64,000 bases of DNA from Hymenoscyphus infarciens (GCA_001414345.1 LLCB01000285.1:1-64000); one strand, 5' to 3'. Counted from the first letter of the stretch, positions 13,514-24,804 are shown. A program made the numbers and translations. Notes: generated from the letters alone by a model not told the origin.

Positions 13514-14009
13514 TATAATAGTATAAAATATATATAACTATAGTAGAGGTATATAGAAGTGTATATAGTAGAATAACGTATATAGATACTAGGTACTAAT
13601 ATAGAAGAAAATAATAACTATCCCTCTATTATACTAAATATAAACGTCTCTATATAAGAAGGTTAGAAGCTTCTAAGTTCTAATAATAATAATAACCGAG
13701 CCCTGCCTAATATAGCTAATATTAAATAATAAGAGCTAAAAAGCTAAATATATAACCTCTAATTCTTTAGAAAGCTAAATATATAATATCTAAACCTTAA
13801 TCCCTTCTATATATAAATGTCGAATATTAATACCTTTAGTACTTCGCTTATATAAGTATCGGTTATTCGTAATCTCGGCTCTAGAGGTATTAGAGGTATT
13901 AGCACTACTTAGAGGTATTAGCAGTTTTATAAATACCGACAATTCAGAATAGTACTATTATATAATAATCTAGCTATTATATAATAATCTAGAATAGCGT
14001 GCTATTATA
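13514..14009 (-). repeat. 5' LTR of the Ty3/gypsy element
   Basis: About 496 bp, pairing with 5923-6408. It begins TATAATAG and ends CTATTATA, a perfect inverted pair, and is followed by the TTATT duplication. It keeps slightly more C/G than the other copy (for example GCGTGCTATTATA at the end), so it is a little less mutated. Confidence 0.85.
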
Positions 14010-14990
14010 TTATTTCATAAAATAGATCTTATCTCTTATAGTCTAGAACTTATTTTTAAGAAGCTTAAGCTTTATAAAACTAAATAATTAGTAGAAGAAA
14101 AATAAAATAAAGAAGAGAAGTTCTCTAAAAAGAAGTTTCTAGTATTTAATAATATACTATCTAATTTCTCTCTTTATAAACTAATATTTATATACTAATC
14201 TACTTCTTTAATAGTATATATAAGAAAGAAGATAGTAGATTATATATATATATATATATAATTAAAGCTATTAAGTACTAGAAGTCTCTTATCTTCTCTA
14301 GTATATTATAAAAAGCTTTTAAATACTAGATATACTATTAGTATATCTAGTATTTCTAGTATACTTAATATATTTAACTCTTAAATATACTAGTTATATA
14401 CTACTTATAATAGAGAGACTAGTAAGTATACTAGAAGTATTTGAAATAAAAAAGCGTATTATTATATAACTTTATAAGATATATTTCTAGCTACTTTCTA
14501 ACTTCTATCTTCTATTATCTATCTATATACTTTATACTTATAAGAAGCTTTTTACTAAGTAAACTTTTACTTAATTACTTAGTTTATTACTTACTTTTTT
14601 AATAAACTCGACTCTATAATTAGAGTTTTAATACTTAAAGATACGCTTACTTTATATAGATTATATAGCTTCTTTATAGCTATAATATAACGTACGCTAA
14701 AAGAGAATATAGAGAATAAGAGAAAGAAGAAGAATAGAATAGTAAATATAAGAAATATAAGAATTTTAAGAACTTAGAAACTAAAATAGAAATCTATTTT
14801 TAAATAGCTTTTAGAAAACGTTTCTAAAATAGAAGATTAGACTAATTAAGTATTTAGAATATAGGAAAATAATTGTTAAATTGTTTTCTTTGCTTTTTTT
14901 CTAATTAATATCTATTTTCGCGGAAAAGTATACTAAAAGTGACGTATTACACTCTCTTACTTAATAAGCGAAGCTTATTATATAAGAGAG

Positions 14991-15446
14991 GTCCGAGCGA
15001 TTAAACGAAATTAAGTCAATTATCATAAGATAGAGTGGCAAAAAAGGGGTCCTCCTGTACAGGGGTGCTTTATCTTAGGTCTCTGAGTCAGTCGTTGACG
15101 GCGAGACTTTGAGCTTCAAACGCGGAGATCCGGGGAAAGACTCAACTCAATTTCCTTTCTTGGTTGTCTGTTGAGATTACATGCTTTTATCGTTGTCGTT
15201 TTGAATGATCTAATAATCCATTCTTCTCCAAGTCCTCTATCCACCGTCTATAACTTGGCCAAGGTTGTCTCTCTTTTATCCTAACCAACCCTTGAAGACT
15301 AAGCAACTAGTGGTGGCGAACGACCAAAAATCATAAAAGCAACTTTGGTCGGGGGAAAAAAATGAACAAGTCTCCTCAACGTACTTAATACCAAGTAAAA
15401 GAGAAAGAAAGAAAGCAAGAAAGAAGAGGAGGAGGAGAAGGAAGAA
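14991..15446. promoter_or_regulatory. Promoter and leader of the mpaB-like gene
   Basis: Normal-composition DNA between the RIP island and the ATG at 15447. The purine-rich run at about 15400-15445 (GAAAGAAAGAAAGCAAGAAAGAAGAGGAGG) directly precedes the ATG and is typical of a fungal 5' leader. No other feature is seen. Confidence 0.4.
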
Positions 15447-17574
15447 ATGGCATGGCCAAACCCCTTCCAACGCGATGACGAAAATACCAGGTCCTGCTGG
15501 GGTTACAAATTCCAATGGTCGTCCCTCCATTTCACACCGGGAGAGCTGGAACCATTGAAGTTTTCTTGTGACGAGTTAGGGGATGAATGTTTAAACATTT
15601 TGGACGCTATTTATGAGGCTTCTCTTCTGGACGAGAAGCGTTCTGAAAACCCGAATTCTGAGGAGGGAGAGGGAGAAAAGAGAGAAGAGGGAAATGGGAA
15701 TGAGGATGGGAATGAGAAGGGAACGAGGAAGAAAAAAGATCTATACGAATTATTAAAGGAGAATCATGATAAGGATGAAATACTTGGGAGGTTGTGGGGG
15801 GAGGTAAATGGGATTCCTGAGTGGGTGGATTGGGAGGAGATTAAGAGGGGACAGGATGTTTTTTATAGGTATGCTGGGGTGGCGCTGACTTCTGTGAGTT
15901 TTCTTTTTGTTGGTACTTTGTTGATTTTTGCGGTTTGGGAAGGGTAAGTGAGGGCTGATTTTGTGAGTAGCTTGCTTATCAGAGTTTGCTTGGTGGGATG
16001 GGGGCTAGTCGGGTTACTGAAGGTATGTTTACATTCTTCATGTGTGACAAGTTCATAGGAGTGTTTTATTGTTTGAGCCTTCAAAACCAGATTTCGACGG
16101 TCGCGAGACTTGAGAACTGTTTTATCTTGAAGAGACGTTGTCCTGGATACCAATATTGGAAAGTTGCAATGTAGACCGGCAAGCTAATTCTAAGCAATAG
16201 TACTCGCAAGAACGGGCGGCTTCTCGGTTAACAGTGCCAAAAAACGAAGTTAGTCTATCCAACTTCTCTCTATCGTTGCTCTACCCCTACGTCGCTTGAA
16301 AACTCTTCATTCCCTCCCCCTAATTTCCATATGAGACTGAGTTCCCCAAAGTGTACGAAACAACACAACACATTCTCCAAGTAACATCCTCCCTCGCCTC
16401 CATCCAACCAGGAGGAGCTGGGCATATATCAACAATACGAGTTCGCCTCCTCCACGCCTCTGTCCGTCGTCGTATCCTCAAACTAGCTTCCACCCGACCA
16501 TCCTACTACTCCGTCTCCGACTACGGAATCCCGATAAACAACCTCGACTCCATCGGTACAATAGCAACTTTCTCCTCAACATTAATCTGGCTCGGCATTC
16601 CCCGCCAACTAATCTGGCTCCGACCGCAAGAAATCTCCGACTACCTAGCACTCTGGCGTCTCGTAGCCTATTATCTCGGCGTCCCAGACCACCATTTTGA
16701 GACTCCCGAAAAGGCAAAGGCTATCATGGAGAGTATCATGTAGGTAATGGGGACACCGTTCTTCCACTTTCTTTCTCTTGAATCACCCCTGAATCATTCC
16801 TAAACCCTAGCATTTATCCTTTGCCGAATCCCGAGACATTTTTTGATAGGCAATGCTAACTCTCCCATCTTCTAGGATAAGCGAGATGCATCCGTCAGAA
16901 ACTTCCAAGGTTTTGGCGAACAATATCATTGAGAGTTTACAGGGGAAGGCGCCGGCTTATGCGTCGAGGGAGTTCTTGGAGGCGAGTGCGAGGTGGTTGA
17001 ATGGAAATGAGCTTGGGGATGCTTTGGATTTGGGGAGACCGGGGTGGTATTATTGGGGCTTGGTTGCTGGGCAGGTGGGGTTCTTTTGGGGGTGGTGTTG
17101 GCTCAAGAGGGGATGGAGTTGGGTTGATAGGAAGAGGTCGGTGGTAAGTCTCAATTTTCCTTCTTTCTTCTATTCTCTCTTGTTTTGACAGATTGTGAGA
17201 GTTAACAAGATCCGAGCGGTGGGAAACCCCTAAGCGAACTCTTGCCTTCCACTGCTTATATTTTCTTCCTCGCGTTCTGAGATTGTCTGGTTCTAACACC
17301 ACTAACATAGACGATCCGAGATCTTCTATACAAGTCGGTTATCATGAATAATACCCATGGTCTCGGCGGAGAAACAGATTTTGCGTTTCAATATATCCCC
17401 TCTTATGATTTAACCACCACGGCACCGAATGAGAGAGAGAAAAGTGGAGTGGCAGTTAAAGGGGTGGAAAGAAGCAACTTGCTTACACTTTTGAGTGGTG
17501 GTGTATTGATTGGGAGTGTGTTTTGGGGTCTCGTAAAAGGGGTGCATGTTATTAATAGTTGGAGACCATGGTGA
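15447..17574 (+). CDS. ER-bound oxygenase mpaB / rubber-oxygenase catalytic-domain protein (DUF2236)
   Basis: Six exons assembled by splice signals and frame: 15447-15893, 15971-16022, 16201-16248, 16352-16739, 16876-17143, 17311-17574 (488 residues). Junctions restore the family sequence: TS|LAYQSLLGGMGASRV, VLARTGGFS, YETTQHILQV, then IRVRLLHASVRRRIL, GIPINNLDSIGTI and SETSKVLANNI. The family contains haem-type oxygenases such as bacterial latex-clearing protein and the MpaB enzyme of mycophenolic acid biosynthesis; most fungal members are uncharacterised. Residues about 80-100 are Glu/Lys-rich and low-complexity. Hydrophobic stretches near WYYWGLVAGQVGFFWGW and LLTLLSGGVLIGSVFWGLV near the C-terminus suggest membrane attachment. 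No biosynthetic cluster surrounds it, so a secondary-metabolite role is not supported by context. The substrate is unknown. Exon 3 (48 bp) is the least certain exon. Confidence 0.87.
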
Positions 17575-18060
17575 CATAGAGGTTTCCTAGGCAAAATCTA
17601 ATAGATGGATTGAATGTTAAATACCAACCCACCTTCTAAGATCTGTCCAATCGGAGCGAAACCGAAAATCGAAAAGATTACTGTCGCAACAACATAACAT
17701 ATGAATGTGTATCGCTAGTTTTGACTGTTGTCACACTCTTTTAACCCAAACGGCGAACAAATATATCCTCCTATGACTCCAGGAGCTTTGAATTTGGCAC
17801 CACATATACCTATTTTCTAAAGTCGTAGTCACTAGTAACAATCAGCACACATCTATGCCACCAAGGAATTTCTCTATCCCTTACTGAAGAAACCAACCGG
17901 GTTAATATCTAGTTCCGCTGCCCACCTGATTGGAATTAGCAGTCTCATTTGATTTCCGCTGTCAATTTCAAAGGTCCAACATGCTATGAAAGCATCGGTT
18001 TTATAAGGCTAGATGAAGTGGTTTGGGCGTGGTCCAATTTCCTGAACGCGTCATCTCAAA

Positions 18061-18199
18061 ACCTCAACACCGCTCTTGAGAGACACACACCCGACGCTGA
18101 CAAAAAAAGAACTAGAAAAAAAACAGCAAAAAATCCATCACCCTCGCGGGCGGCTAAGGTTTAAACCAGACGAACTGAACGTTTAATTTTTAAGCTCCG
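18061..18199 (+). repeat. Inverted-repeat arm A
   Basis: This segment aligns with the reverse complement of 21996-22162. Shared blocks in order are ACACCGC.C.TGAGA, a GCGACC/GCTGAC plus A-rich stretch with AAAAAAGAA, GGGCGGC, the exact 16-mer AAACCAGACGAACTGA (18163-18178), an AATTTTTAAG-like block and CTCCG. Similarity stops abruptly after CTCCG. Confidence 0.7.
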
Positions 18200-19949
18200 T
18201 ATCTTCCTTTGCGATATCAATCTGACCCGGGCTGTTGACCAGCTGTTTCTACTATGCCTAGTAGACCTAGATCCAAGCTTCCGCACTCCTAGAGTTGACT
18301 CCTCTGACCCCACTGGGCCAGCCGGGCTAGAAACCTGATGATTGATGGAGACAACCTGTGCTATTTGGATACTTGAATTTGAGTTGAATTATGGAGTTTG
18401 TGGGGTGGGGATGACCCGCTTTGTATGCCGAGGGAGAGTCGTGGTTGGATGGTTGTGTAGGCGGTTGAGGGCATTCGCGAATGGATGCGACCAATAGAGT
18501 CGCGCCGGCGTCAACAAAGAATTTTGCCAAAACCTTCCCAACGAAATAAATATTTATAATCCTAGCTGTGCAGCGGAAGGTGTACCACAAAGAATCGGAG
18601 GTCTACACTCTTATGTATGAGAGTGGGAAAAGGTGTCTAAGGATACTTACGCGTGATTTTCACTTGATTTTCACGCCGCTTACATGAGGCATTTCAATTC
18701 TCCCCTCGGTATACTGTTTATACTTCGTTAAATGAGAAAGCTGGAATTCGCGAACTGACGAACTTTGAGCTTTTAAAAATATGAGAAGGATCATGCTTCG
18801 AATTCCAAGCTCTCATTCTAGGAAAGGGACAACAATGTTCATCAATTTTTTAATAATTGCTAAATGAATGATGAGATCGCAAAGTTTGAGAGGAAGGTCA
18901 GTTAATTCTGCGATAACGTAAACATGGTTTATATCAGAGCCTATTAGAAGCTGAGAGGAGTGTTGTGTTGGTAGATGGCATAATCTGCTGCTATCTTGGA
19001 AGAGCCAGTGTCATTTGGTAGAAATTTCTAACTCGTCAAACCACGTGTTGTTCAAATCTACACCTCTGAAGCTCCACCTGTATACGCCAAAGAGTAAAGA
19101 ATGTCTTCTCGAATATGTATATGGCCCCAGCAGTGCATTTGCGACATATGCTCTTTGGATTACAAGAAATGGTTGCAAGGTAGACCTAGGAGACAGTTAG
19201 CTTCTATTTTAATCATCATGACATATGGGCTTTCCTTACCGAAGCTTTATACTTATCAGCCAGCGGACGAAGCACTCGCATTTGCAGATGCACCACCAAA
19301 ATAATAACAGTCTCCAAGCTTGAAATCGTATGTGGTGGAATCCACATAGCCTCGTCCAATGGCCCCCGGAAGGCTCCCGCAGTTATCGGGCGCGAAGAAG
19401 TACGCGTACTGATGACTACCCCCCTAGACCGTGATTCTAAAAGACCGGAAACCTTCAGGCCAAGTCGCACAAGTGTTGTCCCAAATGTTAACACCTGTTT
19501 AGACGACGCCGTCGCCGCCGGTGCCACTGAAGGTGTCAATAACGAAGGCGGATCCACTAGCCGTGAGATCAGCCATGATAGTGACGGAGGAAGTGATGGA
19601 AAAATGCATCTCGAAGAGAGGAGAGATTCTTAAAACTTGAAGGGTATAAGGTGAAAGAAGTGCTCGCTTTGCTGGAAAATCTTGAGCTGAGAAATGTAAA
19701 GCAGCGGAAGGAAAGATTTATAACATTTTCGTTTTTGTTACACGGCTTCCTCGATGTTTGCTGGCAATGCGGTACAACATGACCTTCTTATACTCAAAAC
19801 CACGACTTGTACCCCGCTACATTTTACAATGGAAAGATGACAGTACTGATTCTAGATCGCTGAGTGAACTGGCATGGCACATGTGGTAATTAGACTATCT
19901 GATAGGTCCGCATAATTAAGGATAACCTCGTGTCCTGCCGTCCAGAAGG

Positions 19950-20615
19950 TAGGTTTACACAACGAATAGATGAATAAAATATTAATTATTCATCATAAAT
20001 ATTAAATAAATATATAGTATTCGAGCAATTATTCGAGCGATAAGAGCTTAAATAAATATATTACGAATAGTTTCTATTCATTAAGCTTAATATCCGCCCC
20101 CTAAGTCTTAGTATAGAGGGTTTATATAAGTTGAATTTTACTCCCTTTTTATATATATATTTAAATATAACTAAACTATAAATTCACTTACTTTTAATTA
20201 TTATTAATAGATTACTATCCTCTCTACTCTTTATCACTTATTATGTAAAATAGAGTGTTATGTTAAAGGGTATCATATAATACCCCACTTTCTAAAGCAT
20301 TATACACGTAACCTTTAAGCTAAGGTTTCAACTAAGGTTTAAGCTCTACTCTTTTCACCTTATTTAATAATTTATCCACTTTTTTAGCCTAGAAACGCCC
20401 CGGCGTAGCCTAATCGAGACAACGAAAGCGACCAAAGCAGATAATTTCGAGAAACCCATACTAAAAGGGTAGAGAATATAGAATATTCATGAATAAACAA
20501 CTACTATTTACACCCTAAACTCTCCTTATTCTTGAATAATTCAAAGGGTAATTTATCCGTGGAAAATCGTGAATATTCTGAATATATTCGTAGCTTTTAT
20601 TCGTTGTGCAGACCT
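19950..20615. mobile_element. hAT-type MITE (non-autonomous DNA transposon)
   Basis: The ends form a 19-bp terminal inverted repeat: the left end reads TAGGTTTACACAACGAATA and the right end, reverse-complemented, TAGGTCTGCACAACGAATA (two transition differences). They are flanked by an 8-bp duplication, CCAGAAGG (19942-19949) and CTAGAAGG (20616-20623), with one C/T difference. An 8-bp duplication and ends starting TAGG/CAGG fit the hAT superfamily. The 666-bp interior is AT-rich, repeats GAATA-type motifs near both ends and has no open frame, so it would need a transposase from elsewhere. Confidence 0.8.
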
Positions 20616-21995
20616 ACTAGAAGGCCACATGTCTAATGAGACACCAAGGAAAGGAGCGAGAAAAGAGCTTAAGTGATTATATAACTGTTGAGGCTCCAGC
20701 TGAAGGGGAAAAAAGCAGAAATTGCTACAATGGTATAATTTCACCTGACTGGACCTTCACCCGGAAACCTGCTTCCTTGCCATTCGAGGCTGTTTTTCAG
20801 CACCATGACACCGCTACCTGCCATATCGAAGGAGCCTGCCTCAAGCATTTGAACAGATACTACCAAATCTAACAATAAGAACATGATTGGAGATCTATAG
20901 CATTCAGTCTTCTTACGTAGCTGCCGAGCGAGCGGCGGTGGTTAAAGTTGACCTTGAACTCCTATGCTAAAAAACTTATTAGCCGCACCCCATCGCTAAA
21001 AAAAAAGGCATCTATTAAAGTAGCTACCACCGATATTGTTACAGAGGAGTTGTGGAAGAGTAGAAGTTCGAAGCGCAAACAGTGGAGTCCATAACACAAG
21101 TCTATGTAGGGGGTAAGTATATTCCATAGAGACATAATAATAGTACGCGAAAATCGAAGGAAAAGCGGCCGTTGCTATTGCAGATGCTTGAGGAGATAAG
21201 CCAACGGAAGAGTGCTCGCATTTTTAGTCCAGCAGCGAGTCTAGGCGGAGACTTCGAATCGAGCCTCGATGTGCGAGAATAGATATGGATATGACTAGTA
21301 AGAAAGTGACTTGCTCCTCGCTAAATAGATCTCGACAGTCAGTTGCAGAGTCAAGCTTTGGGTCAGCGCGTCATTTCCGACCAAGTGAGATGAGTATAGT
21401 GTCGAAAAAGAAGTTGTGCAAAGAGGGGTATATGGAAATTTCAAGCAACTCGAGTCAAATTGCCACCCCTGGATCTGGATCGCAATATCGCTCAAAGAGG
21501 GATTGCTTTCGCATAATACTATGAATATATTTGTGGCAATCATCCGAAGAATAGAAACAGCATGAAGAATTAGGGCAAGACCAGGGAACTCCTCAATCGG
21601 GAAGGTGTGCAGCCCTCGGAGGTTGATGATGGGAGGCAGAGTTCCCTCACCATCAAAATCCAAAGCTGCATCCAGGATTCCATACAATTGGCTATTTCCA
21701 TCGGCGCACCGATTAAGCGAAATTCTCAAGCGAGCAAGTCAACACCCGACATCCCTCTCCAATTGGCTCGCATAAACCACGGCAGACCCACCTACCCCCA
21801 CAGAGCCTCAATATCTTGATATCTCCAAATAACACCCTTTGTTAACCAATGGGAACACTAGGGGCGGCTGTCCGGCTGGTACAGTTCAGGTCAACTTAGT
21901 GGTTCTCGAGAGGATCGATAGGCGTACACGATTTCCGACCCGACAAACAATTTTCGGCAATATAGCGACATTCTCGACAAATCCGCCAGCACGAC

Positions 21996-22162
21996 TCGGA
22001 GCCACTTAAAATTTACCAAAACTCAGTTCGTCTGGTTTTAACTCCTGGCCGCCCCTCGAGGGGTGGGAGTAGTTTTACCATTTTGTGCTAAGGTTTTTTT
22101 TATACCTGATGATTCTTTCTTTTTTGGTCGCTTTGAATCTCAGGCGCGGTGTCAAGGTTTGT
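21996..22162 (-). repeat. Inverted-repeat arm B
   Basis: Reverse-complement partner of 18061-18199, with the exact 16-mer at 22023-22038 read as TCAGTTCGTCTGGTTT. The arms enclose about 3.8 kb. This arm lies about 150 bp past the stop codon of the gene at 22315-24804. Confidence 0.7.
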
Positions 22163-22314
22163 ATTCAATGCAATTCAGGGCCGAGGGTCACAAAATGAAG
22201 ATTATCTATTCACTATAAACATTATAAACATCTAACCAGCGCGAGAACCCGAGGTCACCATTAATATCCTATATCTACCACCATTTTCTACGCCCCATAC
22301 CCACCACACCAACT

Positions 22315-24804
22315 TCATCTCCTTCCCGCCCCCTTGAAATTATCGACCCGATCAGGAATAACATAAGGCCTCATACCAGTCCTCTCTCTCGCCTCAATAA
22401 AACTCTCGGTCGGTGGCTTCATGCCTCCCCTCGCATGAATAGCTGCTGCGACTCTCTTATCTGCAGCCAGTAGACTCTCGGTTTGTCCTCTTCTTTTTGG
22501 TACTTGAAGTTGTGGCGTGAAGGGATTGGGGTTTATCGGTGTAGAATTTGAAGGAGGCGGAGGTGCACGTAGAAGAGGAGAAGAAGACCGAGGTACTCTC
22601 GACGATGAAGGAAGTGGGTGTGTAATATTGCGCATAGCGGTGGAAGTCGGTGATGGAGAAGAAGACGGAGGAACTATCGATGACGAAGGGAGTGGTTGCG
22701 TGATAATGCGGATAGGGCTAGAAAGCGGTGGTGGAGGTCTCGTCGAATTGCTGTTCAGTAGTCCGAACCATTTGGGCATAGTAGTTGGTGTACTGGGTGA
22801 AGAAGGATGTCGCGGAGACCCTCTCTCTTTTTCCACCTCGCCACTCTTCCCAAATTGCGACTCGGCTTTCGCCTCCGTCCTCCATGATTCATATGCTGTA
22901 TCATTATGTTGCGAAAAACCAGAGATAGCATCACCTCTATATACCTTTGGATTATCCTCCCCATTCTCCTTGCCCTTATCTATCGGTGAGACCTCTTTTA
23001 TCTCACCAGGTGTGAACGTTCTGGACTTCTCTTCCTCCAAAGAATGTCTCGTATCCATCCTCTCTCTCTCACTTGAAATTCGAGTCTGCGACTTCCCAAG
23101 AGCTTCTTCTGCTGAATGTCGGTGACGACCAAGATGAAGTTTATTTAATCGTTCTTTCGCCAACAGAAAAGCTTGGTCTTCGGAAAGACTAATGGAGTGT
23201 TTGCTGTCTGGCGAGGTGGTTACATCTTCTGGTCTTGTATGTTGTATGTGACGGAAATCCGTTGGAGGGCCTGGTTTGATTGGGCCTTTCTGTGGTTCCT
23301 TTTTGGAGCGCATTCTTCCTAAAAGAGAAGATTTAAGTTCAGTTTTGGTGTCTGACGCTTTGAATTCGGGAATTGTTTTTAGACTTAGCGACTTTGGGAG
23401 TTGGGTAGCTGGAAATTCTTCGTGACTTCCCTCGGGGATTGCTCCCAGGCTATTTGACGACGAGGGCAAGGTACTTGGAAGCACCAAGGGAGCCGGCGTA
23501 ACCGGAGTTCTTGGGGTCCTTGGAGTTGTTGGGGTGCTTGAACCTCCAATCGATCCTTTAAGGGACGTTGCAGAGACAGGACTGGTTTGTACTTCAATCT
23601 TCTTTCTGTCCATATTTTTTGCCCTCTCCACTCTTGGACCTCGTGATGTCTCCGTAGCTTGAGTGATGAGTTTCGACCAAGTTGTCTGGTTACTCATAAC
23701 CGTATCTCTGTCCTTGTTTCTCGATTTCGCATCCTCCCAAGGCTTCATACCCAATTGTTTTCTTGACTTCTCTGCTTCGGCATCTTCCATGGCCTTTCGC
23801 CGGGCCTTTGCTTTCTCCTCTATCTCTCTTCGTGCTCTCTCAGCTCTGTCATACTCTTCTTCTCTCCGTTGCCTCTCTCGCGCTTCTTCATCTTCGGCGT
23901 TTTCCCTTGCAGCTCCCGCAACGTCCTCTGCCCATATCTGCGCAACTGTCTCAGCATCCCTTGGTTCAGCAAGAGCAACTTCCTCTCTCCAATCGGCCTC
24001 AAACGGATGTTCCCCAATCAAATCCCGATACTCATTCGCCCTCGCAAAAGAAGTCATATCCCTTCCATCGCCAACCCACCCATCATCCAGTGCAGAGTCC
24101 AAATAGCTCATGCTCTGATAATTCGTACCAAAAATCTCGTCTGTCCACCCCTCACTCCTCGTCGACTCAATTCGTGTAATCGGTGATGGCTCATCGGGCT
24201 CCTTGACAAAAGTCATAGCTTCAGTCCATGGTCTGTCAGCCTTCCCTTTCGCTTCGATATCGAGTTCAGTTTCTGCGGGCGTCGAAACAGATATCGATAT
24301 TGACGGGCGAGAAATCTCAAAATCTTCCCTCTCGATACCAACTTCCAAATCCACACTGCCCCGTTTGCTTCTCGAGAAGGAACTTCCTCTCGAAAGCCCA
24401 CCTTCTTTCGTCCCCCTCCCCTCCTTTCCCTTATCGCTTCCTCGTCGAAAAAAGTTGAACATGTTTCGTTTCTCTTTGCTTACTGTCGAAAACGATGCCG
24501 AGGATGAAGCAGAAGCTCGACTGAGATCAGGGAGTGTAGTTTGACTCGATAAACTACTCCTCATAATCCCCCCTTGTGACTCCGAGTCGTCTGTCGTGAC
24601 TGTCGCTGCTGGCGCCATCGTATCAGTTTTGGGATATTTGTTGATGGAAGGACCACCGCACTTCGGGCATAGGGAATGTTCGAATGGTTGGTAGTAATTC
24701 TTCTTGCACTGCTTTCGTGGTTTTGCTTCGTAGGCGGGACAGCGAATTCTGGATGTCGTTTTATGACCGCAGCGTACGTGATTTGTCGTGATGTAGTTGC
24801 ACAT
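22315..24804 (-). CDS. Large disordered protein with N-terminal Cys/His cluster
   Basis: Single exon, 829 residues, function unknown. The first 50 residues carry nine Cys/His (C2, H9, C12, H14, C22, C33, H43, C46, C49) ending in CPKCGG, suggesting a small zinc-binding fold seen at the N-terminus of many uncharacterised fungal proteins. A central stretch (roughly 280-350) is rich in Glu, Arg and Ala (RERQRREEEYDRAERARREIEEK) and should form a long helix or coiled coil. The rest is Ser/Pro/Thr-rich, including Pro-rich repeats near residues 690-760 (PLPSSS repeated), and is probably disordered. A short basic C-terminus follows the phrase RPYVIPDRVDNF. The start is the first ATG of the cluster, without which the Cys/His motif is lost. 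No enzyme motif is seen. Confidence 0.8.
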   Translation of the reverse strand: MCNYITTNHVRCGHKTTSRIRCPAYEAKPRKQCKKNYYQPFEHSLCPKCGGPSINKYPKTDTMAPAATVTTDDSESQGGIMRSSLSSQTTLPDLSRASASSSASFSTVSKEKRNMFNFFRRGSDKGKEGRGTKEGGLSRGSSFSRSKRGSVDLEVGIEREDFEISRPSISISVSTPAETELDIEAKGKADRPWTEAMTFVKEPDEPSPITRIESTRSEGWTDEIFGTNYQSMSYLDSALDDGWVGDGRDMTSFARANEYRDLIGEHPFEADWREEVALAEPRDAETVAQIWAEDVAGAARENAEDEEARERQRREEEYDRAERARREIEEKAKARRKAMEDAEAEKSRKQLGMKPWEDAKSRNKDRDTVMSNQTTWSKLITQATETSRGPRVERAKNMDRKKIEVQTSPVSATSLKGSIGGSSTPTTPRTPRTPVTPAPLVLPSTLPSSSNSLGAIPEGSHEEFPATQLPKSLSLKTIPEFKASDTKTELKSSLLGRMRSKKEPQKGPIKPGPPTDFRHIQHTRPEDVTTSPDSKHSISLSEDQAFLLAKERLNKLHLGRHRHSAEEALGKSQTRISSERERMDTRHSLEEEKSRTFTPGEIKEVSPIDKGKENGEDNPKVYRGDAISGFSQHNDTAYESWRTEAKAESQFGKSGEVEKERGSPRHPSSPSTPTTMPKWFGLLNSNSTRPPPPLSSPIRIITQPLPSSSIVPPSSSPSPTSTAMRNITHPLPSSSRVPRSSSPLLRAPPPPSNSTPINPNPFTPQLQVPKRRGQTESLLAADKRVAAAIHARGGMKPPTESFIEARERTGMRPYVIPDRVDNFKGAGRR

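Larger units (their letters stand above)
5923..14009 (-). mobile_element. Dead Ty3/gypsy LTR retrotransposon, coding strand minus
   Basis: Two direct repeats of about 490 bp (5923-6408 and 13514-14009) flank a 7.1-kb interior. Each begins TATAATAG; the right copy ends CTATTATA and the left TTATTATA, which fits an original TG...CA LTR with inverted ends after RIP. TTATT occurs immediately outside both ends (5918-5922 and 14010-14014), a 5-bp target duplication. On the minus strand the interior encodes mutated reverse transcriptase (about 10270-10435) and, further along, integrase (about 8880-8970). The order RT then integrase is that of Ty3/gypsy (Metaviridae), not Copia. A purine tract AAAGAAGAGAGAA touches the left LTR when read on the minus strand (6409-6421), as expected for the polypurine tract before a 3' LTR. 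All frames are broken by TAA/TAG, so it is inactive. Confidence 0.88.
4150..14990. repeat. RIP-degraded AT-rich island
   Basis: Over nearly 11 kb, CA and TG dinucleotides are very rare, TA is dominant, and no long open frame survives on either strand. C-to-T change at CpA on both strands is the known signature of repeat-induced point mutation. The island contains a complete but dead LTR retrotransposon (5923-14009). The flanks 4150-5917 and 14015-14990 look like further mutated repeat DNA that I cannot assign. Composition recovers sharply at about 14990-15010. Confidence 0.9.
17575..22314. other. Gene-poor interval with repeats
   Basis: 4.7 kb with only short, overlapping, motif-free open frames. 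It contains a diverged inverted-repeat pair (about 18061-18199 and 21996-22162) and a MITE (19950-20615). The 144-codon minus-strand frame at 21295-21729 is the longest; I recognise no domain in it. The sequence looks like old, partly decayed repeat or pseudogene DNA rather than an active gene. Confidence 0.6.

Noticed and set aside
21295..21729. 144-codon minus-strand open frame
   Set aside because: No motif, no splice-consistent extension, overlaps a plus-strand frame, and lies inside a repeat-rich decayed interval.
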